This document shows, piece by piece, positions 1-8,376 of a stretch of DNA of 64,000 nucleotides (its first letter is position 1; each line of letters begins with the position of its first letter). Below the pieces are notes generated by a model. It was given only the letters and a program-made list of their open reading frames with translations. It did not search any database and was not told the DNA's origin. This DNA comes from Streptomyces sp. NBC_00820 (GTDB taxonomy: Bacteria > Actinomycetota > Actinomycetes > Streptomycetales > Streptomycetaceae). Where the stretch lies: assembly GCF_036347055.1 (NCBI RefSeq), contig NZ_CP108882.1:930001-994000 (forward strand). Reading direction: 5' to 3'. Both the position numbers and the translations under genes were made by a program.

Positions 1-309
1 GTGACGCACCGGCAGGCCGCCGAGTCGGGGTGCTGGCTGGCCTTCGACGGGCCTTCCCTGGCGCATCACGCCACCGACTGGCGCATGCCGGAGGCGGTAC
101 TCGCCCTGGTGGAGGGCGGGTACGGGGACCGGGTACTGCTCGGCGGGGACACGGTCGTCGCCGGGGCGCGGTCGGTGAACGGCGGCCCCGGGATGCCCTA
201 CCTGCTGCGCCGGGTGCGGCCGCGATTGGCTGCGGCGGTGGGCGCGGAACTGGTGGACCGCATCCTCACGGAGCATCCGGGGCGGGCGTTCGCGGTCGAC
301 TGGGCGTGA
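1..309 (+). CDS. Phosphotriesterase-family hydrolase, C-terminal part (5' end outside window)
   Basis: The visible 102 codons look like the C-terminal part of an amidohydrolase-fold phosphotriesterase-family protein. The stretch LAFDGP followed by a segment with H-H-A-T-D and a closing YLLRRVRPRL resembles the end of actinobacterial members, where late barrel strands supply metal-binding residues. The GTG at base 1 sits where the window was cut and is probably not the real start, because family members are about 300 residues or longer. The active-site His residues of the early barrel strands lie outside the window. Substrate unknown; lactonase or esterase activity would be as likely as phosphotriesterase. 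Confidence 0.6.
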   Translation: MTHRQAAESGCWLAFDGPSLAHHATDWRMPEAVLALVEGGYGDRVLLGGDTVVAGARSVNGGPGMPYLLRRVRPRLAAAVGAELVDRILTEHPGRAFAVDWA

Positions 310-625
310 CGGTTCGGTGGGGCGCTACGTGACGGCGCCACGGGCCGAAGGATGGAGGGATGGAGTCGGAACACCCCCGCCACCGATCCGGGGAGGCGAG
401 ACGGTCATGGCACTGGTGATGTGCGATCGCTGCGAGCGCTGTGGGACGGTCGCGTTGCCGCCTCCGGCCGGATCGCGGGCGTGGGGGGCAAGCTGCTGCC
501 ATGAGTGCGGTCGGCCGTCGCGGTGTCCGCTGCGGGGCAGTCGGCCTCGGCAGAAGGCGTCCGCCCGCCACGGCCGAAGGGGGCTGGTCTCGGCAGGAGA
601 CCGGCCCGGTGGCGGGAGCCGCGGC
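310..625. other. Gap of about 315 bp with only a weak Cys-rich reading frame
   Basis: No well-supported gene lies here. A plus-strand frame that opens with ATG at 407 behind a GGGGAGG-like site carries two closely spaced Cys clusters (CDRCERC and SCCHEC), which would suit a small zinc ribbon. Its downstream half becomes arginine-rich and runs into the 3' end of the opposite-strand Nudix gene. I treat it as a possible but unproven small ORF. Confidence 0.3.
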
Positions 626-1356
626 TCAGTCGGAGGTCAGGTCGTGACGGCGTACGACCGGCTCCAGGTAGTCGGCCCGCGGCCCGTCCAGTCCGTCCAG
701 GGCGGCCGCTGAGCGGATCAGCTCGATCCGGTCGAACTCGGCTTCTCGGCCCCGGGCGGTCTCCGCCCTCGCCAGCTCCGCGTACCGCTCGCCCAGCTCG
801 GCCGCCGAACGTGGCGGCGCGGTGAACATGACGCCGACGTTGCCGCCGTCGCCCCGCGTGGCCAGCCTCAGGGTCAGGGCGTCGGCCGGGGTGTCGGAGC
901 CGATCTCCTCGGTCAGTTCACGGGCGGCGTGCAGCGCAGACCGGCCAGGTCCAGCTCGTCCTGTCCGTCGGGGGGTTCGACGGTCCCGCCGGGCAGCTGC
1001 CAGCGTCCCGGCGCCGAGGTCGAGGGGGACATCCGGCCCACCAGCAGCCGGCCGTCGTCGGAGGGTTGCAGTACGGCGACGAACAGGGCCGGCCAGGTGG
1101 GCGCGTCCGGAACCTGGCGCAGGGCGCGGTAGCGGTAGGTGGCCCGGGCCCAGGACAGGACCAGGCCGTCGGGACCGTCCCGCTCCATCCCCGTCAGCGC
1201 GGCCACCGGGCCGTCGAAGAGCGCCGGGTTGGCCCGTACCGCCTCCTCCCAGTGGCGGTCCATCGCCGCGCGGTGGCGCGGGGACAGCTCCGGAGCCGGT
1301 GTCTCGACGAGCCGGATGCGCGGCGCGTCCCAGAGGTCCACCGCGTCGGCCGTCAT
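626..1356 (-). pseudogene. Nudix hydrolase interrupted by a one-base frameshift
   Basis: The gene starts at ATG 1356 and reads as a Nudix hydrolase (PGGTVEPPDG) up to about 935, where the frame ends in an early TGA. In the next frame the missing half of the Nudix box follows directly: HAARELTEEIG gives the R-E-L-x-E-E-x-G signature that binds the metal-pyrophosphate. That frame stays open to a stop at 626. Restoring one base between about 925 and 940 would give a normal protein of roughly 243 residues. The start codon overlaps the stop of the upstream ROK gene in an ATGA arrangement, so the two were probably translationally coupled. I see no slippery heptamer, so a real mutation or a sequencing error is likelier than programmed frameshifting. 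Confidence 0.8.
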
Positions 1357-2591
1357 CGCAGCGCCCCCAGCGGATCGTCCAGTACCGGCTGCCACGCCAG
1401 CTCCGCCGCGCCGACCAGGCTGTCGTGGTCCAGGGTGCAGGGCAGGATGGGGACTCCGCCGCTCTGGCCCCACAGGCTGCGGCCGGCGACGACCGCGCGC
1501 AGTCGCCCGGGGTCGGCCTCCAGGAGGGTGCGGTGCAGGCCGCCGAGGATGATGCGGTCGGGGTTGAGGATGTTGACCAGGCCCGCGAGGCCCTGGCCGA
1601 GGCGGTCGATCAGGGTCTCGGCGGCGGTGCGCACGGACGGGTCGGCGTACTGGGTGCGCAGCAGGTCGTTGGCCTGCTGGAGCAGGGAGACCTCGGGTCC
1701 GGGTGCGCGGCCCGCCTCGACGAGCAGGGCGAGCGGGTCCGCCTCGACGTCCAGACAGCCCCGGCTGCCGCAGTGGCAGGGGCGGCCCTCGGGGTTGACG
1801 GTGAGGTGGCCGACCTCCAGGGCCAGGCCCGAACTGCCGGTGTGCAGGCGGCCGTCGAGGACCAGCGCACCGCCCACGCCCCGGTGGCCGGTCGCCACGC
1901 ACAGCAGGTCCCGGGCGCCCCGGCCGGCGCCGTGCCGGTGTTCGGCGAGCGCGGCGAGGTTGACGTCGTTGCCCGCGAAGGCGGGGCCGGTGATGCCAGC
2001 GGCGCGTACGCGGTCCGCGAAGAGCCGGCGGACCGGCGCCCCCACCGGCCAGGCGAGGTGCAGGGGGTTGAGGGCGAGGCCGTCGGGTTCGGCGACGGCG
2101 GACGGTACGGCGAGGCCGGCGCCCACACAGCGCAGGCCCGTCTCCCGCAGGAGTTCCGCCCCCGCCTCCACGACCGAGCCCAGTACCTTCGCCGGGTCGG
2201 CGTCGACCGTCTCGCAGCCCGGCGCGGTCGCCACGATCCGCCCGCCCAGGCCGACCAGCGCCGCGCGGAAACCGTCGGCGTGGACCTGCGCGGCGAGCAC
2301 CACCGGGCCGTCCTCGGCGACCTCCAGCCGGTGCGAGGGACGCCCCTGCGCGCCGGCCGCCGCGGTGGGCCGGGCGTCCACCCGGATCAGGCCCAGGGCC
2401 TCCAGCTCGGCGGCCACCGCTCCGGCGGTCGCCCGGGTGACCCCGAGTTCGGCGGTGAGCACGGCACGGGTCGGTGCCCGCCCGGTGTGTACCAGCTCCA
2501 GCGCGGGGCCGAGCGCTCCGCGCCCCCGGTCCAGCCGCACCCTCGAGGTGTTCCCTTCCCCCGCCTTCCGGGGGGCCTCCTTGCCGCTCAT
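1353..2591 (-). CDS. ROK-family transcriptional repressor
   Basis: A 412-residue ROK protein with an N-terminal winged-helix DNA-binding segment (about residues 25-85, including VLTAELGVTRATAGAV), followed by a sugar-kinase-like fold. The structural zinc site CHCGSRGC is at residues 272-279, and a GNDVNLAALAEH segment matches the ROK sugar-binding region. Combining an HTH with the ROK domain is typical of repressors such as XylR/NagC types, so I call it a regulator rather than a glucokinase. I chose ATG 2591 because the longer upstream reading lacks ROK similarity. The stop overlaps the ATG of the downstream Nudix gene. The inducer sugar cannot be told from sequence. Confidence 0.88.
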   Translation of the reverse strand: MSGKEAPRKAGEGNTSRVRLDRGRGALGPALELVHTGRAPTRAVLTAELGVTRATAGAVAAELEALGLIRVDARPTAAAGAQGRPSHRLEVAEDGPVVLAAQVHADGFRAALVGLGGRIVATAPGCETVDADPAKVLGSVVEAGAELLRETGLRCVGAGLAVPSAVAEPDGLALNPLHLAWPVGAPVRRLFADRVRAAGITGPAFAGNDVNLAALAEHRHGAGRGARDLLCVATGHRGVGGALVLDGRLHTGSSGLALEVGHLTVNPEGRPCHCGSRGCLDVEADPLALLVEAGRAPGPEVSLLQQANDLLRTQYADPSVRTAAETLIDRLGQGLAGLVNILNPDRIILGGLHRTLLEADPGRLRAVVAGRSLWGQSGGVPILPCTLDHDSLVGAAELAWQPVLDDPLGALR

Positions 2592-3306
2592 GAGGGCGAG
2601 TCTCCCATGATCCGCAGCCGTCGTGGCCTGCGCGGCCGTGCTCGAACGGCGGAGACACCGGGCCACCCCCGGCTCGCTCACCCGCGGGGGCGTACCGCCC
2701 GGCTCACCGACCACGCCCTGACGGCGCGGACAGCCGCGGAGTCCCGCCCACCCGCCGCTCCCCGCCCGACGGCGCTGACGCGCTCACCCGCCGCACGGGA
2801 CCGGCTCACGGCCGCCACATGGCGCCCGCTCGGACGCCCGCTCGGGCTCCCGTACGACTCCACACCCACACTCGCGGGGCCACGCCCGCGGCCTCCCGGC
2901 CGCACGCTGCCCGCACCCCACCGAACACGAGACACCCACCGAACACGGGCACCACCCCGCTGCCCCACCCCGCGCGCCCACACGCCCACCCCCCGTCCAC
3001 GGCGCCAGGCCCCGCACCCGCGAGCGACGCCGGCCCGCTCATCGGCCAGGCCGTCCCGGCTCCACACCCGCGGGGCGAAGAGCCCGCCGCCTCCCGGTCG
3101 CGGCGTGTCGCCCAGGGACCGGCCGCGAACGCCGACCCCCTCGCGCGCCGAGCGACGCCGGCCCGCTCACCCGCCCGAACGACGCCGTCCCCCTCGCCCC
3201 CACACCGTCCCGGGTCCACCACGCACAGGGGCCCAGGCCTCCGCGTCGTCCGCATCCGCACACCCACCGGACGCGAGCCCCCGGTCCACCACCCCGCTCC
3301 CCCGTC
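2592..3306. other. C-rich intergenic region with degenerate direct repeats
   Basis: About 715 bp without a credible gene. The plus strand is extremely C-rich and long frames on both strands are Arg/Pro or Gly/Arg/Val low-complexity translations. A 21-bp direct repeat (CGAGCGACGCCGGCCCGCTC plus A) lies at 3021-3041 and 3149-3169. A second family, built around CTCCACACCC...CGCGGGGC...CCTCCCGG, occurs near 2858-2903 and 3059-3101. This looks like decayed, internally duplicated DNA between two minus-strand genes. Confidence 0.6.
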
Positions 3307-3972
3307 TCACCCACCCCGCGCGGCCGGCCCGCTCACCCGCAGCGTGATGTTCAGCCGTCCCGTCAGCCCCAGCTCGGCGGGTGCGGTGCCGGGGTGTACG
3401 CGTGGCACGCCGTGGTGGGCGAGGCGGGACGGCCCACCGAAGACGAACAGGTCGCCGCTGCGGAGTTCCACGTCCGTGTACGGCCGCGTACGGGTCTCGG
3501 TGTTGCCGAAGCGGAAGACGCAGGTGTCGCCGAGGCTCAGCGACACCACGGGCGCCTCGGATCTCTCGTCGGCGTCGCGGTGCATGCCCATGCGGGCGTC
3601 GGCGTCGTAGAAGTTGATCAGGGCGATGTCGTACGGCTCCCGTGGGACGGCCCCCGGGCCGAGCGCGTCGGCGACCGCACCGCGGGCCAGCTCGTCCAGC
3701 CAGGGAGGGAAGGGCTTCACGGGGGCGCCGTCGCCGTCGACGACCGTGCGGGCGTAGGCGTACGGGTACCAGTGCCAGCCCAGACAGACCTGCCGGGCGG
3801 TCATCGTGCCGCCGCCGGGGGTGCGGACGGTGCGCAGTCCGGCCGGGGGCCGCGCCCACTCCCGGCAGGCGGTGAGCAGCGCGCGCTGCCGCTCGGCGTC
3901 CAGCCAGTGCGGGACGTGCACGGCGCCCGGCGCGACCTCGGCCCGCTCGCGCGGGAACAGCTCCGCGTCCAT
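3307..3972 (-). CDS. alkB: AlkB-type alpha-ketoglutarate-dependent DNA/RNA repair dioxygenase
   Basis: A 221-residue Fe(II)/2-oxoglutarate dioxygenase expected to remove alkyl groups (1-methyladenine, 3-methylcytosine) oxidatively. The iron site is visible: HRD at 131-133 (H131, D133) and H187 in HHGVPRV. The C-terminal GRLNITLR carries the Arg pair that binds 2-oxoglutarate. Length is close to E. coli AlkB (216). I chose ATG 3972 because CAGGGGGC precedes it; upstream in-frame ATGs at 4017, 4008 and 3999 lie in a repetitive GCTCCATG stretch and would add a 15-residue Met/Arg/Glu tail. Downstream is the repetitive C-rich gap. No ada or alkA neighbour is visible. Confidence 0.9.
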   Translation of the reverse strand: MDAELFPRERAEVAPGAVHVPHWLDAERQRALLTACREWARPPAGLRTVRTPGGGTMTARQVCLGWHWYPYAYARTVVDGDGAPVKPFPPWLDELARGAVADALGPGAVPREPYDIALINFYDADARMGMHRDADERSEAPVVSLSLGDTCVFRFGNTETRTRPYTDVELRSGDLFVFGGPSRLAHHGVPRVHPGTAPAELGLTGRLNITLRVSGPAARGG

Positions 3973-4074
3973 GCGCCCCCTGTGCTCCGTGCGCTCCATG
4001 CGCTCCATGCCCTTCATCCTGCCCCAGACCCGTCCGACCGGTCGTGAGCTGCGACTCGGCTAGCCTGGAGCACG

Positions 4075-5223
4075 ATGAACGACCGCATGACGACTCCGTG
4101 GGCCGAGCTCGAACTGACCCGCCACCCCGAGGATCCCCGCGACCGGCTGCGTGCCTGGGACGCCTCCGACGCCTACCTGCTCCGGCACCTCGCCGAGGAG
4201 AAGGTGCCGCTGACGGGCACCGTCGTGGTCGTCGGCGACCGCTGGGGCGCGCTGGCGACGGCACTCTCGGAGCACCGGCCCACCCAGATCACCGACTCCT
4301 TCCTGAGTCAGGAGGCGACCCGGGCGAACCTGGCGCGGGCCGGTGTCGAACCCGGCGCCGTGCGCCTGCTCACCACCCAGGACCCGGTGCCCGAGCGGGT
4401 GGACGTGCTGCTCGTGCGCGTGCCGAAGAGCCTCGCGCTCCTGGAGGACCAGCTGCTGCGGCTCGCGCCCGCCGTGCACGCGGGGACGGTGGTCGTGGGC
4501 ACCGGAATGGTGAAGGAGATCCACACCTCCACACTCCAGCTGTTCGAACGGATCCTCGGACCGACCCGGACCTCGCCGGCCCAGCAGAAGGCCCGGCTGA
4601 TCTTCTGCACCCCCGACCCGGACCTCGTGCGGCCCGCGAACCCCTGGCCGTACGGCTACGCCCTGCCGGACGGCATCGGCCCGGTCTCCGGACGCACCGT
4701 CGTCAACCACGCGGGTGTCTTCTGCGCCGACCGGCTCGACATCGGCACCCGGTTCTTCCTCCAGCACCTGCCGTCCGGTCCACGCGGGGGCCGCGTGGTG
4801 GACCTCGGCTGCGGCAACGGCGCGGTCGGTACGGCGGTGGCGCTGGCCGATCCGGAGGCCGAAGTGCTGTTCGTGGACGAGTCGTTCCAGGCCGTGGCCT
4901 CGGCGGAGGCGACGTACAAGGCCAACGGGGTGCCCGGGCATGCCGAGTTCCGGGTGGGTGACGGGCTGGCCGGGGTGGCGGCGGGCAGTGTGGACCTCGT
5001 CCTGAACAACCCGCCGTTCCACTCCCATCAGGCGACGTCCGATGCGACGTCCTGGCGGATGTTCACCGGGGCGAAGCGCGCGTTGCGGCCGGGCGGCGAG
5101 CTGTGGGTGATCGGCAACCGGCACCTCGGGTACCACGTCAAGCTCAAGCGGCTGTTCGGGAACTGCGAACTGGTTGCCAGCGACCCGAAGTTCGTGCTGC
5201 TGAAGGCCGTCAAGAAGGGTTAG
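4075..5223 (+). CDS. rlmG: RlmG/RsmC-family rRNA (guanine-N2) methyltransferase
   Basis: A 382-residue class I SAM-dependent methyltransferase. The C-terminal half carries the SAM motif DLGCGNG (from residue 243) and the catalytic NPPF (312-315) that marks N2-guanine rRNA methyltransferases. The N-terminal half resembles the degenerate, non-catalytic domain of RlmG (23S m2G1835) and RsmC (16S m2G1207). The two-domain length favours RlmG. The start at 4075 has GGAG four bases upstream; ATG 4087 is an alternative. The 3' end overlaps the convergent aldolase gene by 14 bp. Confidence 0.8.
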   Translation: MNDRMTTPWAELELTRHPEDPRDRLRAWDASDAYLLRHLAEEKVPLTGTVVVVGDRWGALATALSEHRPTQITDSFLSQEATRANLARAGVEPGAVRLLTTQDPVPERVDVLLVRVPKSLALLEDQLLRLAPAVHAGTVVVGTGMVKEIHTSTLQLFERILGPTRTSPAQQKARLIFCTPDPDLVRPANPWPYGYALPDGIGPVSGRTVVNHAGVFCADRLDIGTRFFLQHLPSGPRGGRVVDLGCGNGAVGTAVALADPEAEVLFVDESFQAVASAEATYKANGVPGHAEFRVGDGLAGVAAGSVDLVLNNPPFHSHQATSDATSWRMFTGAKRALRPGGELWVIGNRHLGYHVKLKRLFGNCELVASDPKFVLLKAVKKG

Positions 5224-6073
5224 CGCGGGCGAGGACGCCGATGATCCGGGCCACCTCTCGGACCATGGCCTCCCTTCCCACCTTGAGGTATCTGCGGGAG
5301 TCGACGGCCTCGGGGTGTGCGGCCAGGAAGCCGCGGATCGCGGTGGTCATGGCCGCGTTGAGTGCGGTGCCGACGTTGACCTTGCCGATGCCGCCGGCGA
5401 CCGCCGCGACCAGGGCGTCGTCGGGCACGCCGGAGGAGCCGTGCAGGACGAGCGGGACGGGCAGGGCGGCGGACAGCCGTTCGAGCAGGTCGTGGTCGAG
5501 GGCGGCGGTGCGCGTGGTCATGGCGTGCACGCTGCCGATGGCCACGGCGAGGGCGTCGACTTCGGTGCGCGTGACGAAGTCGCGGGCCTGGCCGGGGTCG
5601 GTGCGGGCGCCGGGCGCGTGGGCGTCCAGCGGGGGACCGCCGTCCTTGCCGCCGACCTGCCCCAACTCGGCCTCGATCCAGAGGTTCCGGCTGTGCGCAC
5701 AGTCGGCCGCGACGCGGGTGGCGGCCAGGTTCTCGGTGTAGGGCAGGCGGGACGCGTCGTACATGACCGAGCTGAACCCGGCGCGCGCCGCCTGGCGGAG
5801 CAGGTCGTCGCTCTGCACGTGGTCGAGGTGCAACGCGACGGGTACGGTGGCGCGTTCGGCGGCGGTGACGGCCGCGCGGGCCAGTGGCAGGAGCCGTCCG
5901 TAGCGGAACTTGACGGCGTTCTCGCTGACTTGGAGGACCACGGGCGCGCCGGTGGACTCGGCTCCCGCGATGACGGCCTCGACGTGTTCGAGGGTGATGA
6001 CGTTGAAGGCGGCGACGGCGGAGCGGGCTTCCGCGGCGCGGGTGACCAGCTCTCCGGTGGTCGCGAGGGGCAC
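5210..6073 (-). CDS. Class II fructose/tagatose-bisphosphate aldolase family protein
   Basis: A 287-residue zinc-dependent class II aldolase. Recognisable parts are the early AFNVITLEH strand, HLDHVQ with the zinc-ligand/catalytic Asp-His, the EAELGQVGGKDGG glycine-rich loop, and the late VLHGSSGVPDD and KVNVGTALN phosphate-binding strands. The family cleaves fructose- or tagatose-1,6-bisphosphate to DHAP and glyceraldehyde-3-phosphate. It lies 25 bp downstream of a SIS isomerase on the same strand and opposite a DeoR regulator, so a role in amino-sugar or hexitol breakdown (GatY/KbaY-like) is likelier than glycolysis. No sugar-phosphate kinase is in the window. Confidence 0.85.
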   Translation of the reverse strand: MPLATTGELVTRAAEARSAVAAFNVITLEHVEAVIAGAESTGAPVVLQVSENAVKFRYGRLLPLARAAVTAAERATVPVALHLDHVQSDDLLRQAARAGFSSVMYDASRLPYTENLAATRVAADCAHSRNLWIEAELGQVGGKDGGPPLDAHAPGARTDPGQARDFVTRTEVDALAVAIGSVHAMTTRTAALDHDLLERLSAALPVPLVLHGSSGVPDDALVAAVAGGIGKVNVGTALNAAMTTAIRGFLAAHPEAVDSRRYLKVGREAMVREVARIIGVLARANPS

Positions 6074-6098
6074 GGTTCGGTCCCTTCCGGGGCGCGGG

Positions 6099-6980
6099 TC
6101 AGGGGGTGAGGATGACCGAGCGGGTGAGGTGGCGCGGGTTGTCCGGGTCGAGGCCGCGAGTGGCGGCGAGAGCGATGGCGAGGCGCTGGACGCGGACGAG
6201 TTCCGCCAGCGGGTCCAGGCCGCTCTCGATCCACAACCCGCCTGTGGCGCGGACCTGTTGGGCGAGGCCCTCGGGTGCCTCGCCGAACATCCAGGCCGCG
6301 GTGGACTCCGTGGTGATGCTGATCGGCCCGTGGCGGTACTCCATCGCGGGGTAGGCCTCGGCCCAGGACAGCGATGCCTCGCGCATCTTCAGGCCGGCCT
6401 CGTTCGCGAGTCCGACGGTCCAGCCGAGGCCCAGGAAGGTGAACTGCGCGCATTCCAGCAGCCCTTGGGGCAGGGGCGCGGTGAGGGCCGTGCGGGCGTC
6501 GGCGACGGCGGAGTCGGCGTGCAGCCCGAGGTGTGCGCGCAGGAGGGTCAGGGCGGTGGTGGCGAACCGGGTCTGCACCACGGAGCGTTCGTCGGCGAAG
6601 TCGAGGACGACCACATCCCCGGCGGCCGCCATCACAGGGGTACCGGGGTCGGCGGTGATCGCCGTGGTCCGCGTTCCGCCCTTCAACTCGCCCAACAGTT
6701 GCAGCACTTCGGTGGTGGTGCCGGAGCGGGTGAGGGCCACGACCCGGTCGTAGGACCGCCCGACCGGGAACTCGGAGGCGGCGAACGCGTCCGTCTCCCC
6801 CTGTCCGGCGGACTCGCGCAGGACGGCCGCCGCCTGCGCCATGAAGTACGAGGTCCCGCACCCGACGAACGCGACCCGTTCCCCCGGTGCCGGCAGCGCG
6901 TAGGCGTGTCGCCCGGCCTCCTCCGCCGCCCGTATCCAGCACTCCGGCTGGCTGTTCAGCTCGTGCTCGACATGGCTCAT
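6099..6980 (-). CDS. SIS-domain sugar-phosphate isomerase/deaminase (AgaS/GlmS-C-like)
   Basis: A 293-residue protein with two SIS domains. The first has the phosphate-binding CGTSYFMAQ and LTRSGTTTE segments; the second carries GLGWTVGLANEAGLKMRE and AEAYPAMEYRHGP, the latter resembling the isomerase region of GlmS. There is no glutaminase domain, so it should isomerise or deaminate a phosphorylated amino sugar. ATG 6980 was chosen over an upstream Met because GGGGAAGG precedes it and family similarity begins there. It leads an operon with the aldolase and is divergent from a DeoR-type repressor. Confidence 0.85.
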   Translation of the reverse strand: MSHVEHELNSQPECWIRAAEEAGRHAYALPAPGERVAFVGCGTSYFMAQAAAVLRESAGQGETDAFAASEFPVGRSYDRVVALTRSGTTTEVLQLLGELKGGTRTTAITADPGTPVMAAAGDVVVLDFADERSVVQTRFATTALTLLRAHLGLHADSAVADARTALTAPLPQGLLECAQFTFLGLGWTVGLANEAGLKMREASLSWAEAYPAMEYRHGPISITTESTAAWMFGEAPEGLAQQVRATGGLWIESGLDPLAELVRVQRLAIALAATRGLDPDNPRHLTRSVILTP

Positions 6981-7027
6981 GCCACACCTTCCCCTTGCTG
7001 AATTTTCCTGCAAGATATAGCGAGTTT

Positions 7028-7050
7028 TCGAGCATAATCAAGCATTCGAG
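7028..7050. promoter_or_regulatory. Putative DeoR-family operator in the SIS/DeoR divergent promoter
   Basis: An AT-rich island in GC-rich surroundings. It contains two AGCAT half-sites exactly 10 bp apart (7031 and 7041), framed by TCGAG at both ends. Ten-bp-spaced GAGCAT/AAGCAT direct repeats suit DeoR-family operators of the GlpR/AgaR kind. The site lies between the two divergent starts, so one repressor could control both directions. Confidence 0.5.
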
Positions 7051-7102
7051 CGCGGATTCAGGTGCGTTAGGGTCGCCGGGAACGCGGAGAACGGAGGTGC
7101 GG

Positions 7103-7882
7103 ATGTCCCGGGACGCCCGCTGGAAGGCGCTGCTGGAACTGCTCGTCGAGCGGGGCCGGCTGGAGGTCGAGGAGGTGGCCACCGAGCTGGAGGTGTCGGC
7201 GGCGACGATCCGCCGCGACTTCGACCAGCTCGCCGAGCAGCAGATGCTGGTGCGCACGCGGGGCGGGGCGGTCGTGCACGGGGTGTCGTACGAACTGCCG
7301 TTGCGCTACAAGACGGCCCGCCGCGCCTCCGAGAAGCAGCGGATCGCCAAGGCGGTGGCCGAACTCGTGGCGCCCGGCGAGGCGGTGGGGCTGACCGGCG
7401 GCACGACCACCACGGAGGTGGCCCGTGCCCTTGCCGTTCACCCCGGCCTGGGCGCCGGCTCACCCGCGCTGACCGTCGTCACCAACGCGCTCAACATCGC
7501 CAACGAGCTGGCCGTGCGGCCCCAGTTCAAGATCGTGGTGACGGGTGGCGTGGCACGCCCTCAGTCGTACGAGCTCATCGGGCCGCTCGCGGACGGTGTC
7601 CTCGGTCAGATCACCCTCGACGTGGCGGTGCTCGGCGTCGTCGCCTTCGACGTCACGCACGGCACGGCCGCGCACGACGAGGCCGAGGCCGCGATCAACC
7701 GTCTGCTGTGCGAACGCGCCGAGCGGGTGATCGTCGCCGCGGACTCCAGCAAGCTGGGCCGGCGGGCGTTCGCCCGCATCTGCGCGACGGAGCTGGTGAA
7801 CACCCTCGTGACGGACACAGCGGTGGAACGGGAGACCGTACGGCGATTCGAGGAGGCGGGGGTACGCGTCCTCACCGTGTGA
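7103..7882 (+). CDS. DeoR-family sugar-phosphate-responsive repressor
   Basis: A 259-residue DeoR/GlpR-type regulator. The N-terminal winged HTH shows the signature SAATIRRDFDQLAEQ near residue 35 and RGGAVV after it. The C-terminal DeoRC domain has the phosphosugar-binding GLTGGTTTTEVA, VTGG and AADSSKLGRRAF segments of isomerase-like effector domains. ATG 7103 follows GGAGGTGC. It is divergent from the SIS-aldolase operon, with a likely operator in between, so it probably represses that operon until a hexosamine- or hexose-phosphate accumulates. Confidence 0.9.
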   Translation: MSRDARWKALLELLVERGRLEVEEVATELEVSAATIRRDFDQLAEQQMLVRTRGGAVVHGVSYELPLRYKTARRASEKQRIAKAVAELVAPGEAVGLTGGTTTTEVARALAVHPGLGAGSPALTVVTNALNIANELAVRPQFKIVVTGGVARPQSYELIGPLADGVLGQITLDVAVLGVVAFDVTHGTAAHDEAEAAINRLLCERAERVIVAADSSKLGRRAFARICATELVNTLVTDTAVERETVRRFEEAGVRVLTV

Positions 7883-7980
7883 GGAGCCGGGGCCGGCAGG
7901 GCGGCGAGCCGCGAGCCGCCAAGTCGCTGACGAAGGACAGCGCGGCGGGAGGAGGGGAGCGTCCGGCCGCGGGCGTGGTG

Positions 7981-8376
7981 TCACAGGCCGCCGTGATCCG
8001 CCTTCACGAATCCGGCGCCCCGCTGGTCGTTGCAGCCGAACAGTGGCCGGTCGGCCGGGTCGGGCCAGGTCTGCTGGGCCTGAAGGGCCACGCTCACCAG
8101 GGTCAGCAGCAGGTCGACGTCGCTGGTGGCGTCGAGCCGGAGGGTGACCCACTGCGAACCCGGCACGATACGGACGGGTCCGGAGCCGCTGAGATCCTTG
8201 CTGAACCGCCGGATGGCCCGATGCGTCAGCCGCAGGTCGACATCCCGCTCCGAGTGGAAGTGGGCGATCTCGCCCTCCGCCGAACTCACCGCCTGCCCCA
8301 GGCCGCAGCTCGGGGTGGTCTGTCTCAGATCCGGCCAGGTCGCCAATTGCGCGAGCGCACGCGCGGCCAACGTCAT
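7981..8376 (-). CDS. DUF5519 (luciferase-family-like) conserved protein
   Basis: A 131-residue protein that I recognise as the short actinobacterial family often labelled 'luciferase family protein' (DUF5519). Visible hallmarks are a Gly-rich start of the fold (CGLGQAVSSAEGEIAHFHS), a conserved HFHSERDVDL stretch, and QWVTLRL. It has no signal peptide, membrane segment or catalytic triad. Function is unknown; the 'luciferase' name is historical and I do not infer light emission. It stands alone between convergent and divergent neighbours. Confidence 0.7.
   Translation of the reverse strand: MTLAARALAQLATWPDLRQTTPSCGLGQAVSSAEGEIAHFHSERDVDLRLTHRAIRRFSKDLSGSGPVRIVPGSQWVTLRLDATSDVDLLLTLVSVALQAQQTWPDPADRPLFGCNDQRGAGFVKADHGGL

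Noticed and set aside
407..712. Possible small zinc-ribbon ORF with two Cys clusters
   Set aside because: The Cys spacing is suggestive but the second half is Arg-rich and overlaps the end of the Nudix gene; no family recognised.
920..945. Programmed ribosomal frameshifting in the Nudix gene
   Set aside because: No slippery heptamer or downstream pseudoknot was evident, and Nudix genes are not known to be expressed this way.
822..3347. An 841-codon plus-strand ORF
   Set aside because: It is antisense to clear ROK and Nudix genes and consists of Arg/Pro/Ala low complexity, as expected for shadow frames in very GC-rich DNA.
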